From the NCBI RefSeq assembly GCF_003057745.1, contig NZ_QBJD02000001.1, positions 62,001-126,000 of the forward strand: 64,000 bases of DNA, read 5' to 3'. Source of the stretch: Enterobacter sp. RIT418. Its GTDB lineage: Bacteria > Pseudomonadota > Gammaproteobacteria > Enterobacterales > Enterobacteriaceae. Below, piece by piece: positions 55,601 to 64,000 of the stretch. Below the pieces are notes generated by a model, which did no database searches, was not told the DNA's origin, and saw nothing but the letters and a program-made list of their open reading frames with translations. Position 1 is the stretch's first letter; the number at the start of each line of letters is the position of its first letter. Made by a program: the position numbers and the translations under genes.

Positions 55601-56642
55601 CTTCCATCACGCGGTCGTACTGCGCGCGGCTGTAGCGCGGGTGCAGGGCGGAAAGCTTGATGGAGATGCCCGGACCTTCATAAATGCCGCGCCCGTTGGA
55701 GGCTTTACCGATGGCGTGGATCGCCTGCTGGTAAGAGACCATATACGCCTGCGCGTCGGCGGCGGTCAGCGCCGCTTCGCCCAGCATGTCATAGGAGTAG
55801 CGGAAGCCTTTGTCTTCCAGCTTGCGCGCGTTTGCCAGCGCTTCGGCAATGGTTTCGCCGGTCACGAACTGCTCGCCCATCAGGCGCATCGCCATGTCCA
55901 CGCCTTTGCGGATCAGCGGCTCGCCGCTTTTGCCGATGATGCGGTTCAGGGAGCGGGAGAGGTTGGCCTCGTTGTGGGTGGAGACCAGCTTGCCGGTAAA
56001 CAGCAGGCCCCAGGTGGCGGCGTTAACGAACAGCGACGGGCTGCGGCCAATGTGGGAATGCCAGTTGCCGTTGCTGATCTTGTCGCGGATCAGCGCGTCG
56101 CGGGTGGCTTTGTCAGGAATGCGCAGCAGCGCTTCCGCGAGGCACATCAGCGCCACGCCCTCCTGCGAGGAGAGGGAGAACTCCTGCAGCAGGCCCTGCA
56201 CCATTCCGGCGCGGCCGCTGGCGGTTTTCTGGTTACGCAGCCTGTCGGCCAGCTGATAGGCGAGGTCGTGCGCCTTCGACGCGATGGCGTCCGGCAGGCG
56301 AGCCTGCTCCAGCAGCATTGGCACCGCGTCGGTTTCGGCACGGCGGTAGGCCCCGGTGATGGCAGCGCGGCTGACGGACTGCGGCAGGATCTGCTCGGCA
56401 AATTCAAGGAACGGCTGGTGGCTCTCTTCAACGATTGCGGCAGCGTCTTCGCTCTCATTCGCCGCGCCCGCCAGCAGGGCAGGCAGCTCGGGCAGGCTGT
56501 CTTCGCTTTCCAGCCTTTCCAGATAGTTAAAAATCGCCTGCTTGATTAACCAGTGCGGTGTGCGGTCAATGCGGGTCGCTGCGGTTTTAATCCGTTCGCG
56601 GGTAGCGTCATCCAGCTTAACCCCCATGGTGGTCATCCCCAT
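52680..56642 (-). CDS. putA: PutA trifunctional proline dehydrogenase / P5C dehydrogenase / repressor
   Basis: A 1320-residue protein, the same length as E. coli PutA. The order is ribbon-helix-helix DNA-binding domain (TTMGVKLDDATRERIKTAA, residues 4-45), proline dehydrogenase barrel (about 260-610, with YDIGINIDAEEADRLEISL), P5C dehydrogenase (about 650-1110, catalytic cysteine in AGQRCSALRVL, LIAETGGMNAMIV) and C-terminal domain. It oxidises proline to glutamate at the membrane and represses put genes without proline. The start at 56642 matches the family; a longer in-frame ORF is not used. Confidence 0.97.
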   Translation of the reverse strand: MGMTTMGVKLDDATRERIKTAATRIDRTPHWLIKQAIFNYLERLESEDSLPELPALLAGAANESEDAAAIVEESHQPFLEFAEQILPQSVSRAAITGAYRRAETDAVPMLLEQARLPDAIASKAHDLAYQLADRLRNQKTASGRAGMVQGLLQEFSLSSQEGVALMCLAEALLRIPDKATRDALIRDKISNGNWHSHIGRSPSLFVNAATWGLLFTGKLVSTHNEANLSRSLNRIIGKSGEPLIRKGVDMAMRLMGEQFVTGETIAEALANARKLEDKGFRYSYDMLGEAALTAADAQAYMVSYQQAIHAIGKASNGRGIYEGPGISIKLSALHPRYSRAQYDRVMEELYPRLKSLTLLARQYDIGINIDAEEADRLEISLDLLEKLCFEPELAGWNGIGFVIQAYQKRCPFVIDYLIDLASRSRRRLMIRLVKGAYWDSEIKRAQMEGLEGYPVYTRKVYTDVSYLACAKKLLGVPNLIYPQFATHNAHTLAAIYTLAGQNYYPGQYEFQCLHGMGEPLYEQVTGKIADGKLNRPCRIYAPVGTHETLLAYLVRRLLENGANTSFVNRIADTTLPLDELVADPVQAVEKMAAQEGQIGLPHPKIALPRELYGEGRVNSAGLDLSNEHRLASLSSALLNSALQKWQAKPILEQPAADGDMQPVINPAEPKDIVGYVREATEAEVDQALDSAVNNAPIWFATPPQERAAILERAAVLMEDQMQQLIGILVREAGKTFSNAIAEVREAVDFLHYYAGQVRDDFDNETHRPLGPVVCISPWNFPLAIFSGQIAAALAAGNSVLAKPAEQTPLIAAQGINILLEAGVPAGVVQLLPGRGETVGAKLTSDNRVRGVMFTGSTEVASLLQRNIATRLDAQGRPTPLIAETGGMNAMIVDSSALTEQVVVDVLASAFDSAGQRCSALRVLCLQDDVADHTLKMLRGAMGECRMGNPGRLTTDIGPVIDAEAKANIDNHIQAMRAKGRPVYQAVRQNSEDAREWQTGTFVPPTLIELASFDELKKEVFGPVLHVVRYNRNNLSELIDQINASGYGLTLGVHTRIDETIAQVTGSAKVGNLYVNRNMVGAVVGVQPFGGEGLSGTGPKAGGPLYLYRLLANRPENALGVTLARQDAEYPVDAQVKAVLTQPLEALIGWAENRPELRDAARQYGELAQAGTQRLLPGPTGERNTWTLMPRERVLCVADNEQDALVQLAAAMATGCEVLWQEDALHRDLAKQLPKAVSARIHFAKPDVLLAQPFEAVIYHGDSDQLRELCEQVAARSGAIVSVQGFARGETNLLLERLYVERSLSVNTAAAGGNASLMTIG

Positions 56643-57064
56643 GCCAAAACTCCTGTTGTTCTGTAATCGCGTTTTGTAGATGGCATGAAATATCCACCAT
56701 GTTGCAACTTTGTGCAACCGTGTTAAATGTGACCTGGTTTGCAACCCAGAAAATGAAAGAGTTGTTAACGAATGGTTAGCTGTAAAAAAGCGCTGGCATC
56801 TGCATGGGAAGCCTCTTTTTATGCGGGAGTTAACACTTTTAAAAGGTGCAACCCTTAAAAGCGTGAGCGAGTGCAACCTATAGGAAACTCGTATCAAAGC
56901 GGGGATGAATTTGATGTAAATGCAGTGTTAAATCGTTTGTCAGCGGGATGCGCATACGGCAGGATAGCGCGCCCAACGGAAACACATACACACATCACTA
57001 CGTTCCGGTGATGACATAACAAGGCAGCCCGGACGGCTGTCGCTCGATATTTTGGAGAATTTGA
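56643..57064. promoter_or_regulatory. putA-putP divergent control region with PutA operators
   Basis: Five copies of the PutA recognition hexamer GTTGCA (or TGCAAC) are visible: 56701-56706 (overlapping the reverse copy at 56703-56708), 56713-56718, 56740-56745, 56847-56852 and 56872-56877. This matches the multi-site organisation known from E. coli. putP has TTGGAG before its start. No ORF here. Confidence 0.82.
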
Positions 57065-58573
57065 ATGGCTATTAGCACACCGATGCTGGTGACATTTCTC
57101 GTTTATATTTTTGGCATGATCCTGATAGGGTTTTTGGCATGGCGTTCAACAAAGAACTTTGACGACTACATCCTCGGCGGCCGCAGTTTGGGCCCGATGG
57201 TGACCGCGCTGTCTGCGGGCGCATCCGATATGAGCGGCTGGCTGCTGATGGGGCTGCCGGGCGCAATTTTCATCTCCGGTATCTCTGAAAGCTGGATTGC
57301 AATCGGCCTGACCGTCGGGGCGTGGATCAACTGGAAGCTGGTGGCAGGCCGCCTGCGCGTGCATACCGAGGCCAACAACAACGCCCTGACGCTGCCGGAT
57401 TACTTCACCGGACGGTTTGAAGATAACAGCCGCATATTGCGTATTATCTCCGCGGTGGTGATCCTGCTGTTCTTCACCATCTACTGTGCTTCCGGCATCG
57501 TGGCGGGCGCGCGCCTGTTCGAGAGCACCTTCGGCATGAGCTATGAAACCGCGCTGTGGGCGGGTGCCGCGGCGACCATCCTCTATACCTTCGTGGGCGG
57601 ATTCCTGGCGGTAAGCTGGACCGACACCGTGCAGGCGAGCCTGATGATCTTCGCCCTGATCCTGACGCCGGTGATTGTAATTTTCACCGTCGGCGGCTTC
57701 GGCGAATCGCTGGAAGTGATCAAGCAGAAGAGCATTGAAAACGTCGACATGCTGAAAGGGCTGAACTTCGTGGCCATCGTGTCGCTGATGGGCTGGGGGC
57801 TGGGCTACTTCGGCCAGCCGCACATCCTGGCGCGCTTCATGGCGGCGGATTCTCACCACACCATCGTTCACGCGCGCCGCATCAGCATGACGTGGATGAT
57901 CCTCTGCCTGGCAGGCGCGTGCGCCGTCGGCTTCTTCGGCATCGCCTACTTCAACAACAACCCGGCACAGGCGGGCGCGGTGAACCAGAACGCCGAGCGC
58001 GTGTTCATCGAGCTGGCGCAGATCCTGTTCAACCCGTGGATTGCCGGTATCCTGCTCTCCGCCATTCTGGCGGCGGTAATGTCTACGCTGAGCTGCCAGC
58101 TGCTGGTGTGCTCCAGTGCCATCACCGAAGACTTGTACAAAGCGTTCCTGCGCAAAGGCGCGAGCCAGAAAGAGCTGGTGTGGGTCGGGCGCTTTATGGT
58201 GCTGGTGGTGGCGTTAATTGCCATTGCGCTGGCGGCCAACCCTAATAACCGCGTTCTGGGCCTGGTGAGCTACGCGTGGGCAGGTTTCGGGGCGGCATTT
58301 GGCCCGGTAGTCCTGTTCTCCGTTCTGTGGTCACGTATGACACGCAACGGCGCGCTGGCGGGGATGATCATCGGCGCGGTCACCGTTATCGTCTGGAAGC
58401 AGTTCGCGTGGCTGGGCCTGTACGAAATCATCCCGGGCTTTATCTTCGGCAGCATCGGCATCGTGGTGTTCAGCCTGCTGGGCAAAGCACCGTCTGCCGC
58501 GATGCAGAAACGCTTTGCGGAAGCGGACGCGCACTACCACTCCGCGCCGCCGTCTAAGCTCCAGGCTGAGTAA
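57065..58573 (+). CDS. putP: PutP, sodium/proline symporter
   Basis: A 502-residue SSS-family symporter, the same length as E. coli PutP, with 13 predicted membrane segments. Conserved are FDDYILGGRSLGPMVTALSA, GASDMSGWLLMGLPGAIF (Na+ site region) and AWAGFGAAFGPVVLFSVLWS. It imports proline for PutA. Confidence 0.97.
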   Translation: MAISTPMLVTFLVYIFGMILIGFLAWRSTKNFDDYILGGRSLGPMVTALSAGASDMSGWLLMGLPGAIFISGISESWIAIGLTVGAWINWKLVAGRLRVHTEANNNALTLPDYFTGRFEDNSRILRIISAVVILLFFTIYCASGIVAGARLFESTFGMSYETALWAGAAATILYTFVGGFLAVSWTDTVQASLMIFALILTPVIVIFTVGGFGESLEVIKQKSIENVDMLKGLNFVAIVSLMGWGLGYFGQPHILARFMAADSHHTIVHARRISMTWMILCLAGACAVGFFGIAYFNNNPAQAGAVNQNAERVFIELAQILFNPWIAGILLSAILAAVMSTLSCQLLVCSSAITEDLYKAFLRKGASQKELVWVGRFMVLVVALIAIALAANPNNRVLGLVSYAWAGFGAAFGPVVLFSVLWSRMTRNGALAGMIIGAVTVIVWKQFAWLGLYEIIPGFIFGSIGIVVFSLLGKAPSAAMQKRFAEADAHYHSAPPSKLQAE

Positions 58574-58580
58574 TTTCCCC

Positions 58581-58614
58581 CCTCACCCTAACCCTCTCCC
58601 CGGTGGGGAGAGGG
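58581..58614. repeat. CCCTCACCC...CTCTCC palindromic repeat
   Basis: CCTCACCCTAACCCTCTCCC followed by GGTGGGGAGAGGG, a hairpin CCCTCTCCCC-GGT-GGGGAGAGGG with the same left arm as the element at 52071-52256. Located just after the putP stop codon. Confidence 0.8.
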
Positions 58615-58687
58615 AATAAACCTCTCTTGCTAAATTCTGCAATTTACGTTGATATCGCTGCACTTATAACAATGAGGATAGCGAACA

Positions 58688-59107
58688 ATGACCATCAAAA
58701 CAGGGCTTATGGCGGCGGCATTATTCTTGCTCGCAGGCTGCAACGCACCATCGCAGCACGCGGCAATGGAGACCTGCAAAGCGGATAACCAGATGCAGCA
58801 GACCACGCTCTATTTCGGCCTCAACCGTCCGGCGGGGGCGCAGATTACCCCCAGCGAGTGGCAGCAGTTTGTTGACCAGGACGTGACCCCGCGCTTTCGC
58901 GATGGCCTGACGGTGTTTGAGGCGCGCGGGCAGTGGCTGGGCAACGACGGGAAGGTGGCGCGCGAGCCGAGCAGGGCGCTGATGCTGATCCACGGTAAAG
59001 ATGCGCAGAGCGAGAAGAACATTGAAGCGCTGCGCGGGATCTATAAATCACGCTTTGCGCAGGAATCGGTGATGCGGGTCGATCAGCCGGTGTGCGTGCA
59101 GTTTTAA
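58688..59107 (+). CDS. DUF3574 lipoprotein
   Basis: A 139-residue protein with a lipobox (FLLAGC, cysteine at about residue 18) and the DUF3574 pattern TTLYFGLNRPAGAQITPSEWQQFVDQDVTPRF. Two further cysteines lie at METCKAD and near the end. Function unknown. Standalone gene. Confidence 0.85.
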   Translation: MTIKTGLMAAALFLLAGCNAPSQHAAMETCKADNQMQQTTLYFGLNRPAGAQITPSEWQQFVDQDVTPRFRDGLTVFEARGQWLGNDGKVAREPSRALMLIHGKDAQSEKNIEALRGIYKSRFAQESVMRVDQPVCVQF

Positions 59108-59113
59108 AATAAA

Positions 59114-59142
59114 ACGGCGGGAAAACCCGCCGTCATTATTTT
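59114..59142. terminator. Terminator between the DUF3574 gene and the NupC paralogue
   Basis: A stem ACGGCGGG-AAAA-CCCGCCGT followed by CATTATTTT on the plus strand. Confidence 0.85.
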
Positions 59143-59146
59143 GTAA

Positions 59147-59172
59147 GCCGGGTAAACGACGCGCCACCCGGC
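59147..59172. repeat. Single REP-like hairpin
   Basis: GCCGGGT...ACCCGGC with an internal GACGCGCC, between the terminator and the stop of the NupC paralogue. It has REP form but is shorter than the pair at 8788-8857. Confidence 0.65.
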
Positions 59173-59178
59173 ATGGCG

Positions 59179-60363
59179 TTACAGCACCAGCCCCGCAAAG
59201 CTCGCCGATAGCAGGCTTACCAGCGTGGCCCCGTACACCAGGCGCAGGCCAAAGCGCGACACCACGTTGCCCTGCTGCTCATTCAGACCCTTAATGGCCC
59301 CCGCGACGATGCCAATCGAGGCGAAGTTAGCGAACGACACCAGGAAGATGGAGAGGATCCCCAGCCCGCGCGGCGTCATCTGATGGGCGATTTTTTGCAG
59401 CTCTATCATCGCCACAAATTCATTCGCCACCAGCTTGGTCGCCATAATACTTCCCGCGTGCAGGGCGTCGCTCAGCGGAATACCAATCAGCCACGCCAGA
59501 GGATAAAAGACGTAGCCGAGGATCTGCTGGAAGCTCATGCCGAATACGCTTGAGAAAAGGGCGTTGACGGCGCTAATCAGGGCAATAAAGCCAATCAGCA
59601 TCGCCAGAATAATCATCGCGACCTTAAAACCGGCCAGAATATATTCGCCGAGCATCTCAAAGAAGCTCTGGGATTCGTGCAGTTTTTCGAGCTTAATCTC
59701 CGGCTCCGCTTCCGGACGTACCGGGTTGATCACCGAAAGGATAATAAAGGTGCTGAACATGTTCAGAATTAGCGCCGCGACCACAAATTTGGCGTCCAGC
59801 ATGGTCATATAGGCCCCGACAATCGACAGCGAAACGGTCGACATTGCCGTGGCGGCCATGGTGAACAGGCGACGCGAGGAGAGATCGCCCAATACCCCTT
59901 TGTATGCAATGAAGTTTTCAGACTGGCCGAGGATCAGCGAGCTCACCGCGTTAAAGGATTCCAGCTTGCCCATGCCGTTAAGCTTTGACAGCAGCGTGCC
60001 GATGACGCGAATAAATATTGGCAAAATTCGCCAGTGCTGGAGAATACCGATCAGCGCAGAGATGAAAATAATTGGGCAAAGCACGCCGAGGAAAATAAAC
60101 GCCAGCCCTTTTTCGCCCATTCCGCCGAAGACGAAATTAGTGCCTTCGCCGGCGAATTTAAGCAGCGATTCAAAAAATCCCGACACGTATTTAATAACGA
60201 ACAGACCGCTTTCCGCATGCAGGAAAAAGAAGGCGAGGGCCATTTCAATAACGATAAGCTGCAAAATATAACGAATGCGGATCTTGCGGCGGTCAAAGCT
60301 CACCAGCCAGGCCAGCGCCAGAATAATCACCAGGGCCAGCAGAAAATGGAGGATGTGATACAT
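59179..60363 (-). CDS. NupC-family (CNT) concentrative nucleoside transporter
   Basis: A 394-residue CNT protein strongly resembling E. coli NupC along its length: [83 protein letters not shown]. The substrate residues in GQSENF and the later NEFVAM motif are present. E. coli nupC lies elsewhere, so this is probably a paralogue. Standalone gene, divergent from efeU. Confidence 0.9.
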   Translation of the reverse strand: MYHILHFLLALVIILALAWLVSFDRRKIRIRYILQLIVIEMALAFFFLHAESGLFVIKYVSGFFESLLKFAGEGTNFVFGGMGEKGLAFIFLGVLCPIIFISALIGILQHWRILPIFIRVIGTLLSKLNGMGKLESFNAVSSLILGQSENFIAYKGVLGDLSSRRLFTMAATAMSTVSLSIVGAYMTMLDAKFVVAALILNMFSTFIILSVINPVRPEAEPEIKLEKLHESQSFFEMLGEYILAGFKVAMIILAMLIGFIALISAVNALFSSVFGMSFQQILGYVFYPLAWLIGIPLSDALHAGSIMATKLVANEFVAMIELQKIAHQMTPRGLGILSIFLVSFANFASIGIVAGAIKGLNEQQGNVVSRFGLRLVYGATLVSLLSASFAGLVL

Positions 60364-60538
60364 AATCAGTTTTCGGTTAGTTTTCGAGGCGCTTATTTAG
60401 CCACAGCGACAGTTAACCGTAAACGGGCATTTACGTTATAACTTATAAACATAAAAGTAATACCGGAAACCATTATCAGGCGAAGGGTTTACATCTCGTC
60501 ATTAAAACTCAACACATTTCGCTTGTTTTTCTTCTCGC

Positions 60539-60557
60539 CGTAATGATAATCACTATC
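60539..60557. promoter_or_regulatory. Fur box upstream of efeU
   Basis: CGTAATGATAATCACTATC matches 16 of 19 positions of the Fur consensus GATAATGATAATCATTATC. It ends 57 bp before the efeU start. The E. coli efe operon is iron-repressed through Fur (and CpxAR-controlled), which fits. Confidence 0.85.
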
Positions 60558-60614
60558 ACAAGAATTTACCTTTCTTTGCATCACTTGACCGCGATAAACA
60601 TTTAAGGTGTCCGC

Positions 60615-61448
60615 ATGTTTGTTCCATTTCTCATTATGTTACGTGAAGGCCTAGAAGCGGCCCTGATTGTGAGCCTTATCGCCAGCTACCTGAAGCGAAC
60701 CCAGCGCGGGCGCTGGATTGGCGTGATGTGGATTGGGGTTTTCCTCGCGGCCGCGCTCTGTCTTGGGCTTGGCATTCTCATCAATGAAACCACGGGCGAG
60801 TTCCCGCAGAAAGAGCAGGAGCTATTTGAGGGGATCGTGGCGGTGATTGCGGTCTTTATCCTCACCTGGATGGTGTTCTGGATGCGCAAAGTCTCCCGCA
60901 ACGTCAAGGTTCAGCTGGAGCAGGCGGTGGATACGGCGCTGCAAAAGGGCAACAACCACGGCTGGGCGCTGATCGCGATGGTCTTTTTCGCCGTCGCGCG
61001 TGAAGGGCTGGAGTCGGTCTTCTTCCTGCTGGCCGCCTTCCAGCAGGACGTGGGCATCTGGCCGCCGCTCGGGGCGATGCTCGGGCTGGCGACCGCGGTT
61101 GTGCTCGGCTTCCTGCTCTACTGGGGCGGCATTCGTCTTAACCTCGGTGCCTTCTTCAAATGGACCAGCCTCTTCATTCTGCTGGTTGCGGCAGGGCTGG
61201 CGGCGGGCGCCGTTCGCGCGTTCCACGAGGCCGGGCTGTGGAATCACTTCCAGGACGTGGCGTTCGACCTCAGCACTATCCTGTCAACGCATTCGCTGAC
61301 CGGCACGCTGCTGGAAGGGATCTTTGGCTATCAGGAGACGCCGAGCGTCAGCGAAGTCGCGATGTACTTTATCTATCTGGTGCCGGCGCTGGTGCTGTTC
61401 GCGATGCCGCCGCGTACCGGCTCCCAGGCGACGCGCGTCGCCCCGTAA
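60615..61448 (+). CDS. efeU: EfeU ferrous iron permease (Ftr1 family)
   Basis: A 277-residue permease with seven hydrophobic segments and both REGLE iron-binding motifs: [13 protein letters not shown] (residues about 9-13) and [13 protein letters not shown] (about 130). It carries ferrous iron across the inner membrane with EfeO and EfeB. It is uninterrupted here; the E. coli K-12 gene is frameshifted. Confidence 0.95.
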   Translation: MFVPFLIMLREGLEAALIVSLIASYLKRTQRGRWIGVMWIGVFLAAALCLGLGILINETTGEFPQKEQELFEGIVAVIAVFILTWMVFWMRKVSRNVKVQLEQAVDTALQKGNNHGWALIAMVFFAVAREGLESVFFLLAAFQQDVGIWPPLGAMLGLATAVVLGFLLYWGGIRLNLGAFFKWTSLFILLVAAGLAAGAVRAFHEAGLWNHFQDVAFDLSTILSTHSLTGTLLEGIFGYQETPSVSEVAMYFIYLVPALVLFAMPPRTGSQATRVAP

Positions 61449-61488
61449 TTCGTTATTTAGTGACAACATACTTTTAAAGGGAAGAGTC

Positions 61489-62616
61489 ATGGCAATTCAG
61501 TTCCGTCGTAGTGCGTTATGCGCAGGTATTGCCGCGCTGTTCGCTTCTGCCTTCGCCGCCCAGGCAGCAGATATCCCGCAGGTAAAAATTACCGTCAATG
61601 ATAAGCAGTGTGAGCCGATGACCGTGACGGTCAACAGCGGTAAAACCCAGTTTATTATTCAGAACCACAGCCAGAAAGCGCTGGAGTGGGAGATCCTCAA
61701 AGGCGTGATGGTGGTGGAAGAGCGCGAAAACATCGCCCCCGGCTTTAGCCAGAAGATGACCGCCAGCCTGCAGCCGGGCGAGTACGACATGACCTGCGGC
61801 CTGCTGACCAACCCGAAAGGCAAGCTGATCGTGAAGGGCGAAGCTACCGCTGATGCGGCCAAAGGCAATGCGCTGATGAGCCTCGGCGATGCCATTACCG
61901 CCTATAAAGCCTACGTCACCAAAGAGACGGCGGATCTGGTGGCGAGCACCAAGGCCTTTACCGACGCGGTGAAAGCGGGCGATATCGAAAAAGCGAAATC
62001 CCTCTACGCGCCAACGCGCCAGCACTACGAGCGTATCGAGCCGATTGCCGAGCTCTTCTCCGATCTGGACGGCAGCATTGACGCCCGCGAAGATGACTAC
62101 GAGCAGAAGGCCGCCGATCCGAAATTCACCGGCTTCCACCGTCTGGAAAAAGCGCTGTTTGGCGATAGCTCTACCAAAGGGATGGAGAAATACGCGGAGC
62201 AGCTGAACGGCGACGTGCTGGAGCTGCAAAAGCGCATTAGCGAGCTGGCCTTCCCGCCGTCAAAAGTGGTGGGCGGCGCGGCCGGGCTGATTGAAGAAGT
62301 GGCCGCGAGCAAAATCAGCGGCGAAGAAGATCGCTACAGCCACACCGACCTCTGGGACTTCCAGGCCAACGTCGACGGCGCGCAGAAAATTGTTAACCTG
62401 CTGCGCCCGCAGCTGCAAAAAGAGAACGGTGACCTACTGGCGAAAGTGGATGCCAACTTCAAAAAGGTCGACGCGATTCTGGCGAAGTACCGCACCAAAG
62501 ACGGTTTCGAAACCTATGACAAGCTGACCGATGCCGACCGTAACGCGCTGAAAGGCCCGATTACCACGCTGGCGGAAGATCTGGCGCAGCTGCGCGGCGT
62601 TCTGGGTCTGGACTAA
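61489..62616 (+). CDS. efeO: EfeO periplasmic iron-binding protein
   Basis: A 375-residue secreted protein, the same length as E. coli EfeO. After the signal peptide (ending AAQA) come a cupredoxin-like domain ([31 protein letters not shown]) and an M75 domain with the HxxE motif in [11 protein letters not shown]. It would bind iron and pass it to EfeU. The start at 61489 is chosen over the longer in-frame ORF by signal peptide and AAGGGAAG site. Confidence 0.95.
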   Translation: MAIQFRRSALCAGIAALFASAFAAQAADIPQVKITVNDKQCEPMTVTVNSGKTQFIIQNHSQKALEWEILKGVMVVEERENIAPGFSQKMTASLQPGEYDMTCGLLTNPKGKLIVKGEATADAAKGNALMSLGDAITAYKAYVTKETADLVASTKAFTDAVKAGDIEKAKSLYAPTRQHYERIEPIAELFSDLDGSIDAREDDYEQKAADPKFTGFHRLEKALFGDSSTKGMEKYAEQLNGDVLELQKRISELAFPPSKVVGGAAGLIEEVAASKISGEEDRYSHTDLWDFQANVDGAQKIVNLLRPQLQKENGDLLAKVDANFKKVDAILAKYRTKDGFETYDKLTDADRNALKGPITTLAEDLAQLRGVLGLD

Positions 62617-62621
62617 GCACG

Positions 62622-63905
62622 ATGAAAAAGCACGACGAGTACGACGTGGCTGAACCTTCACGACGTCGGTTGTTAAAAGGGGTGGGGGCGCTGAGCGGCG
62701 CGCTCGCCCTGGCGGGAGGCTGTCCGGTGGCGCATGCGGCGAAACCGCAAAGCGCGCCCGGCACGCTGTCGCCCAATGCCCGCATGGAGACGCAGCCTTT
62801 CTACGGTGAGCACCAGTCGGGCATTCTCACGCCGCAGCAGGCTTCCATGATGCTGGTGGCGTTTGATTCGCTGGCGAGCGATAAGGCGGATCTTGAGCGT
62901 CTGTTCCGCCTGCTGACGGCGCGCATTGCGTTTCTGACCGCCGGCGGCCCGGCACCGGAAACGCCGAACCCGCGCCTGCCGCCGATGGACTCCGGTATTC
63001 TTGGGCCGTTTATCGCCCCTGACAACCTGACCATTACCGTGTCGGTCGGCGAGTCGCTGTTTGACGCGCGCTACGGCCTGGCGAATCAGAAGCCGAAGGC
63101 GCTGCAGAAAATGACGCGCTTCCCGAATGACTCCCTCGACGCGGCGCTGTGCCATGGCGATCTGCTGCTGCAGATTTGCGCCAACACGCAGGACACGGTG
63201 ATCCACGCCCTGCGCGACATCATCAAGCACACGCCGGATCTGCTGAGCGTGCGCTGGAAGCGGGAGGGGTTCATCTCCGATCACGCGGCGCGCAGCAAAG
63301 GCAAAGAGACGCCGGTAAACCTGCTGGGCTTTAAGGACGGTACCGCCAACCCGGACAGCAGCGATGCCGCTCTGATGAAGAACGTGGTGTGGGTCACTGC
63401 CGACCAGGGCGAGCCTGCGTGGGCGGCTGGCGGCAGCTACCAGGCGGTGCGTATTATCCAGTTCCATGTGGAGTTCTGGGACCGCACGCCGCTGAAAGAG
63501 CAGCAGACCATTTTTGGCCGCGACAAGCAGAGCGGGGCGCCGCTCGGGATGAAGAATGAGCATGACGTGCCGGACTACGCCAGCGATCCAAACGGCGACG
63601 TTATCGCGCTGGACAGCCATATTCGCCTTGCCAACCCGCGCACCAAAGAGACGCAGTCCAGCCTGATGATGCGCCGCGGCTACAGCTACTCACTGGGCGT
63701 GACTAACTCCGGCCAGCTCGATATGGGGCTGCTGTTTGTCTGCTATCAGCATGACCTTGAAAAAGGTTTCCTGACCGTGCAGAAGCGCTTAAACGGTGAA
63801 GCGCTGGAAGAGTACGTCAAGCCCATCGGTGGCGGCTATTTCTTTGCCCTGCCGGGCGTGCGCGATCGCAACGCGTATCTCGCTCAGGGGCTCATAGAAG
63901 CCTGA
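62622..63905 (+). CDS. efeB: EfeB dye-decolourising peroxidase (Tat-exported)
   Basis: A 427-residue DyP-type haem peroxidase (E. coli EfeB: 423). The Tat signal is [10 protein letters not shown] (residues about 13-22) with a hydrophobic core ending AHA. DyP motif GFKDGTANP with the catalytic aspartate lies near 233-241 and the proximal histidine is in [10 protein letters not shown] near 330. It acts in the periplasm with EfeUO, oxidising iron or releasing it from haem (debated). Starts 5 bp after efeO. Confidence 0.96.
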   Translation: MKKHDEYDVAEPSRRRLLKGVGALSGALALAGGCPVAHAAKPQSAPGTLSPNARMETQPFYGEHQSGILTPQQASMMLVAFDSLASDKADLERLFRLLTARIAFLTAGGPAPETPNPRLPPMDSGILGPFIAPDNLTITVSVGESLFDARYGLANQKPKALQKMTRFPNDSLDAALCHGDLLLQICANTQDTVIHALRDIIKHTPDLLSVRWKREGFISDHAARSKGKETPVNLLGFKDGTANPDSSDAALMKNVVWVTADQGEPAWAAGGSYQAVRIIQFHVEFWDRTPLKEQQTIFGRDKQSGAPLGMKNEHDVPDYASDPNGDVIALDSHIRLANPRTKETQSSLMMRRGYSYSLGVTNSGQLDMGLLFVCYQHDLEKGFLTVQKRLNGEALEEYVKPIGGGYFFALPGVRDRNAYLAQGLIEA

Positions 63906-63910
63906 TAGTT

Positions 63911-63945
63911 GTCCCTGCGACAGTTCGCAGGGACATTATTTTTTT
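63911..63945 (+). terminator. Terminator of efeUOB
   Basis: A 10-bp stem GTCCCTGCGA-CAGT-TCGCAGGGAC followed, after ATTA, by a T-run. Confidence 0.9.
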
Positions 63946-63959
63946 CTATGACTAACGCA

Positions 63960-63977
63960 CTGTTATATTACTGTAAT
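63960..63977 (+). promoter_or_regulatory. Pho box, probably of phoH
   Basis: CTGTTAT-ATTA-CTGTAAT matches two CTGTCAT half-sites with a 4-bp spacer at 12 of 14 positions. In E. coli the PhoB-regulated phoH gene follows efeB, so the gene itself should start just to the right of this window. Confidence 0.75.
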
Positions 63978-64000
63978 ATTTGTATATGAGACTGAATCCG

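Noticed and set aside
52515-56549. Two very long plus-strand open frames (765 and 570 codons) opposite putA
   Set aside because: They are antisense shadows of a GC-rich gene. They are arginine, histidine and glutamine rich, have no domain, and putA is certain.

Overview
The window is a chromosomal segment of an enterobacterium. Gene content, order and protein similarity point to Enterobacter or a close relative (Leclercia, Lelliottia, Kosakonia). This rests on recognising the proteins, not on a database search. The backbone follows the Escherichia coli 21-23 min region in the same order: ycbZ, matP, ompA, sulA, sxy, yccS, yccF, helD, mgsA, csgI, yccU, hspQ, rlmI, yccX, tusE, yccA, serT, agp, yccJ, wrbA, ymdF, rutR, putA, putP, efeU, efeO, efeB. 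A Pho box at the right edge suggests phoH lies just outside.

Three blocks interrupt this backbone. (1) At 13.0-20.4 kb, between tusE and yccA, lies a complete CFA/I-CS1-type (class 5, alpha) chaperone-usher fimbrial operon: chaperone, major pilin, usher, tip adhesin and a terminal LuxR-type regulator. Divergent from it is a membrane winged-helix regulator (MarT/CadC/PsaE type) translationally coupled to a FidL-like partner. (2) At 21.4-46.6 kb, where E. coli has serT followed by the hya, app, gfc and tor loci, this genome has an orphan OppA-like binding protein, two tandem tRNA-Ser(UGA) genes and the full putrescine catabolic locus (puuEBCRD divergent from puuA-puuP). These are followed by an M-box-controlled short MgtE, an AraC/GlxA-type regulator, an MFS transporter, YddG, and a catabolic cluster of unknown substrate (DapA-like lyase, aldehyde dehydrogenase, GntR regulator, FAD amine oxidase). 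The block ends with a DedA protein and a metal/chelate ABC transporter with a near-perfect Zur box on its promoter. (3) At 49.6-51.4 kb, an EamA transporter and a TacA-TacT toxin-antitoxin pair stand where E. coli has the rutABCDEFG operon; rutR itself remains.

The right end holds proline catabolism (putA-putP with a control region rich in GTTGCA motifs), a NupC paralogue and the Fur-regulated efeUOB operon, with an intact efeU. Small repeats occur at 8.8, 52.1, 58.6 and 59.1 kb. The 52.1 kb element contains three 45-bp tandem units and supplies the stop codons of both flanking genes.

The points most worth following up are the Zur-linked ABC transporter, the unknown DapA/ALDH/oxidase pathway with its shared TGTATACA sites, the fimbrial locus with its two regulatory modules, the upstream ORF overlapping puuP, a possible small RNA at 23.7 kb, and the orphan rutR.
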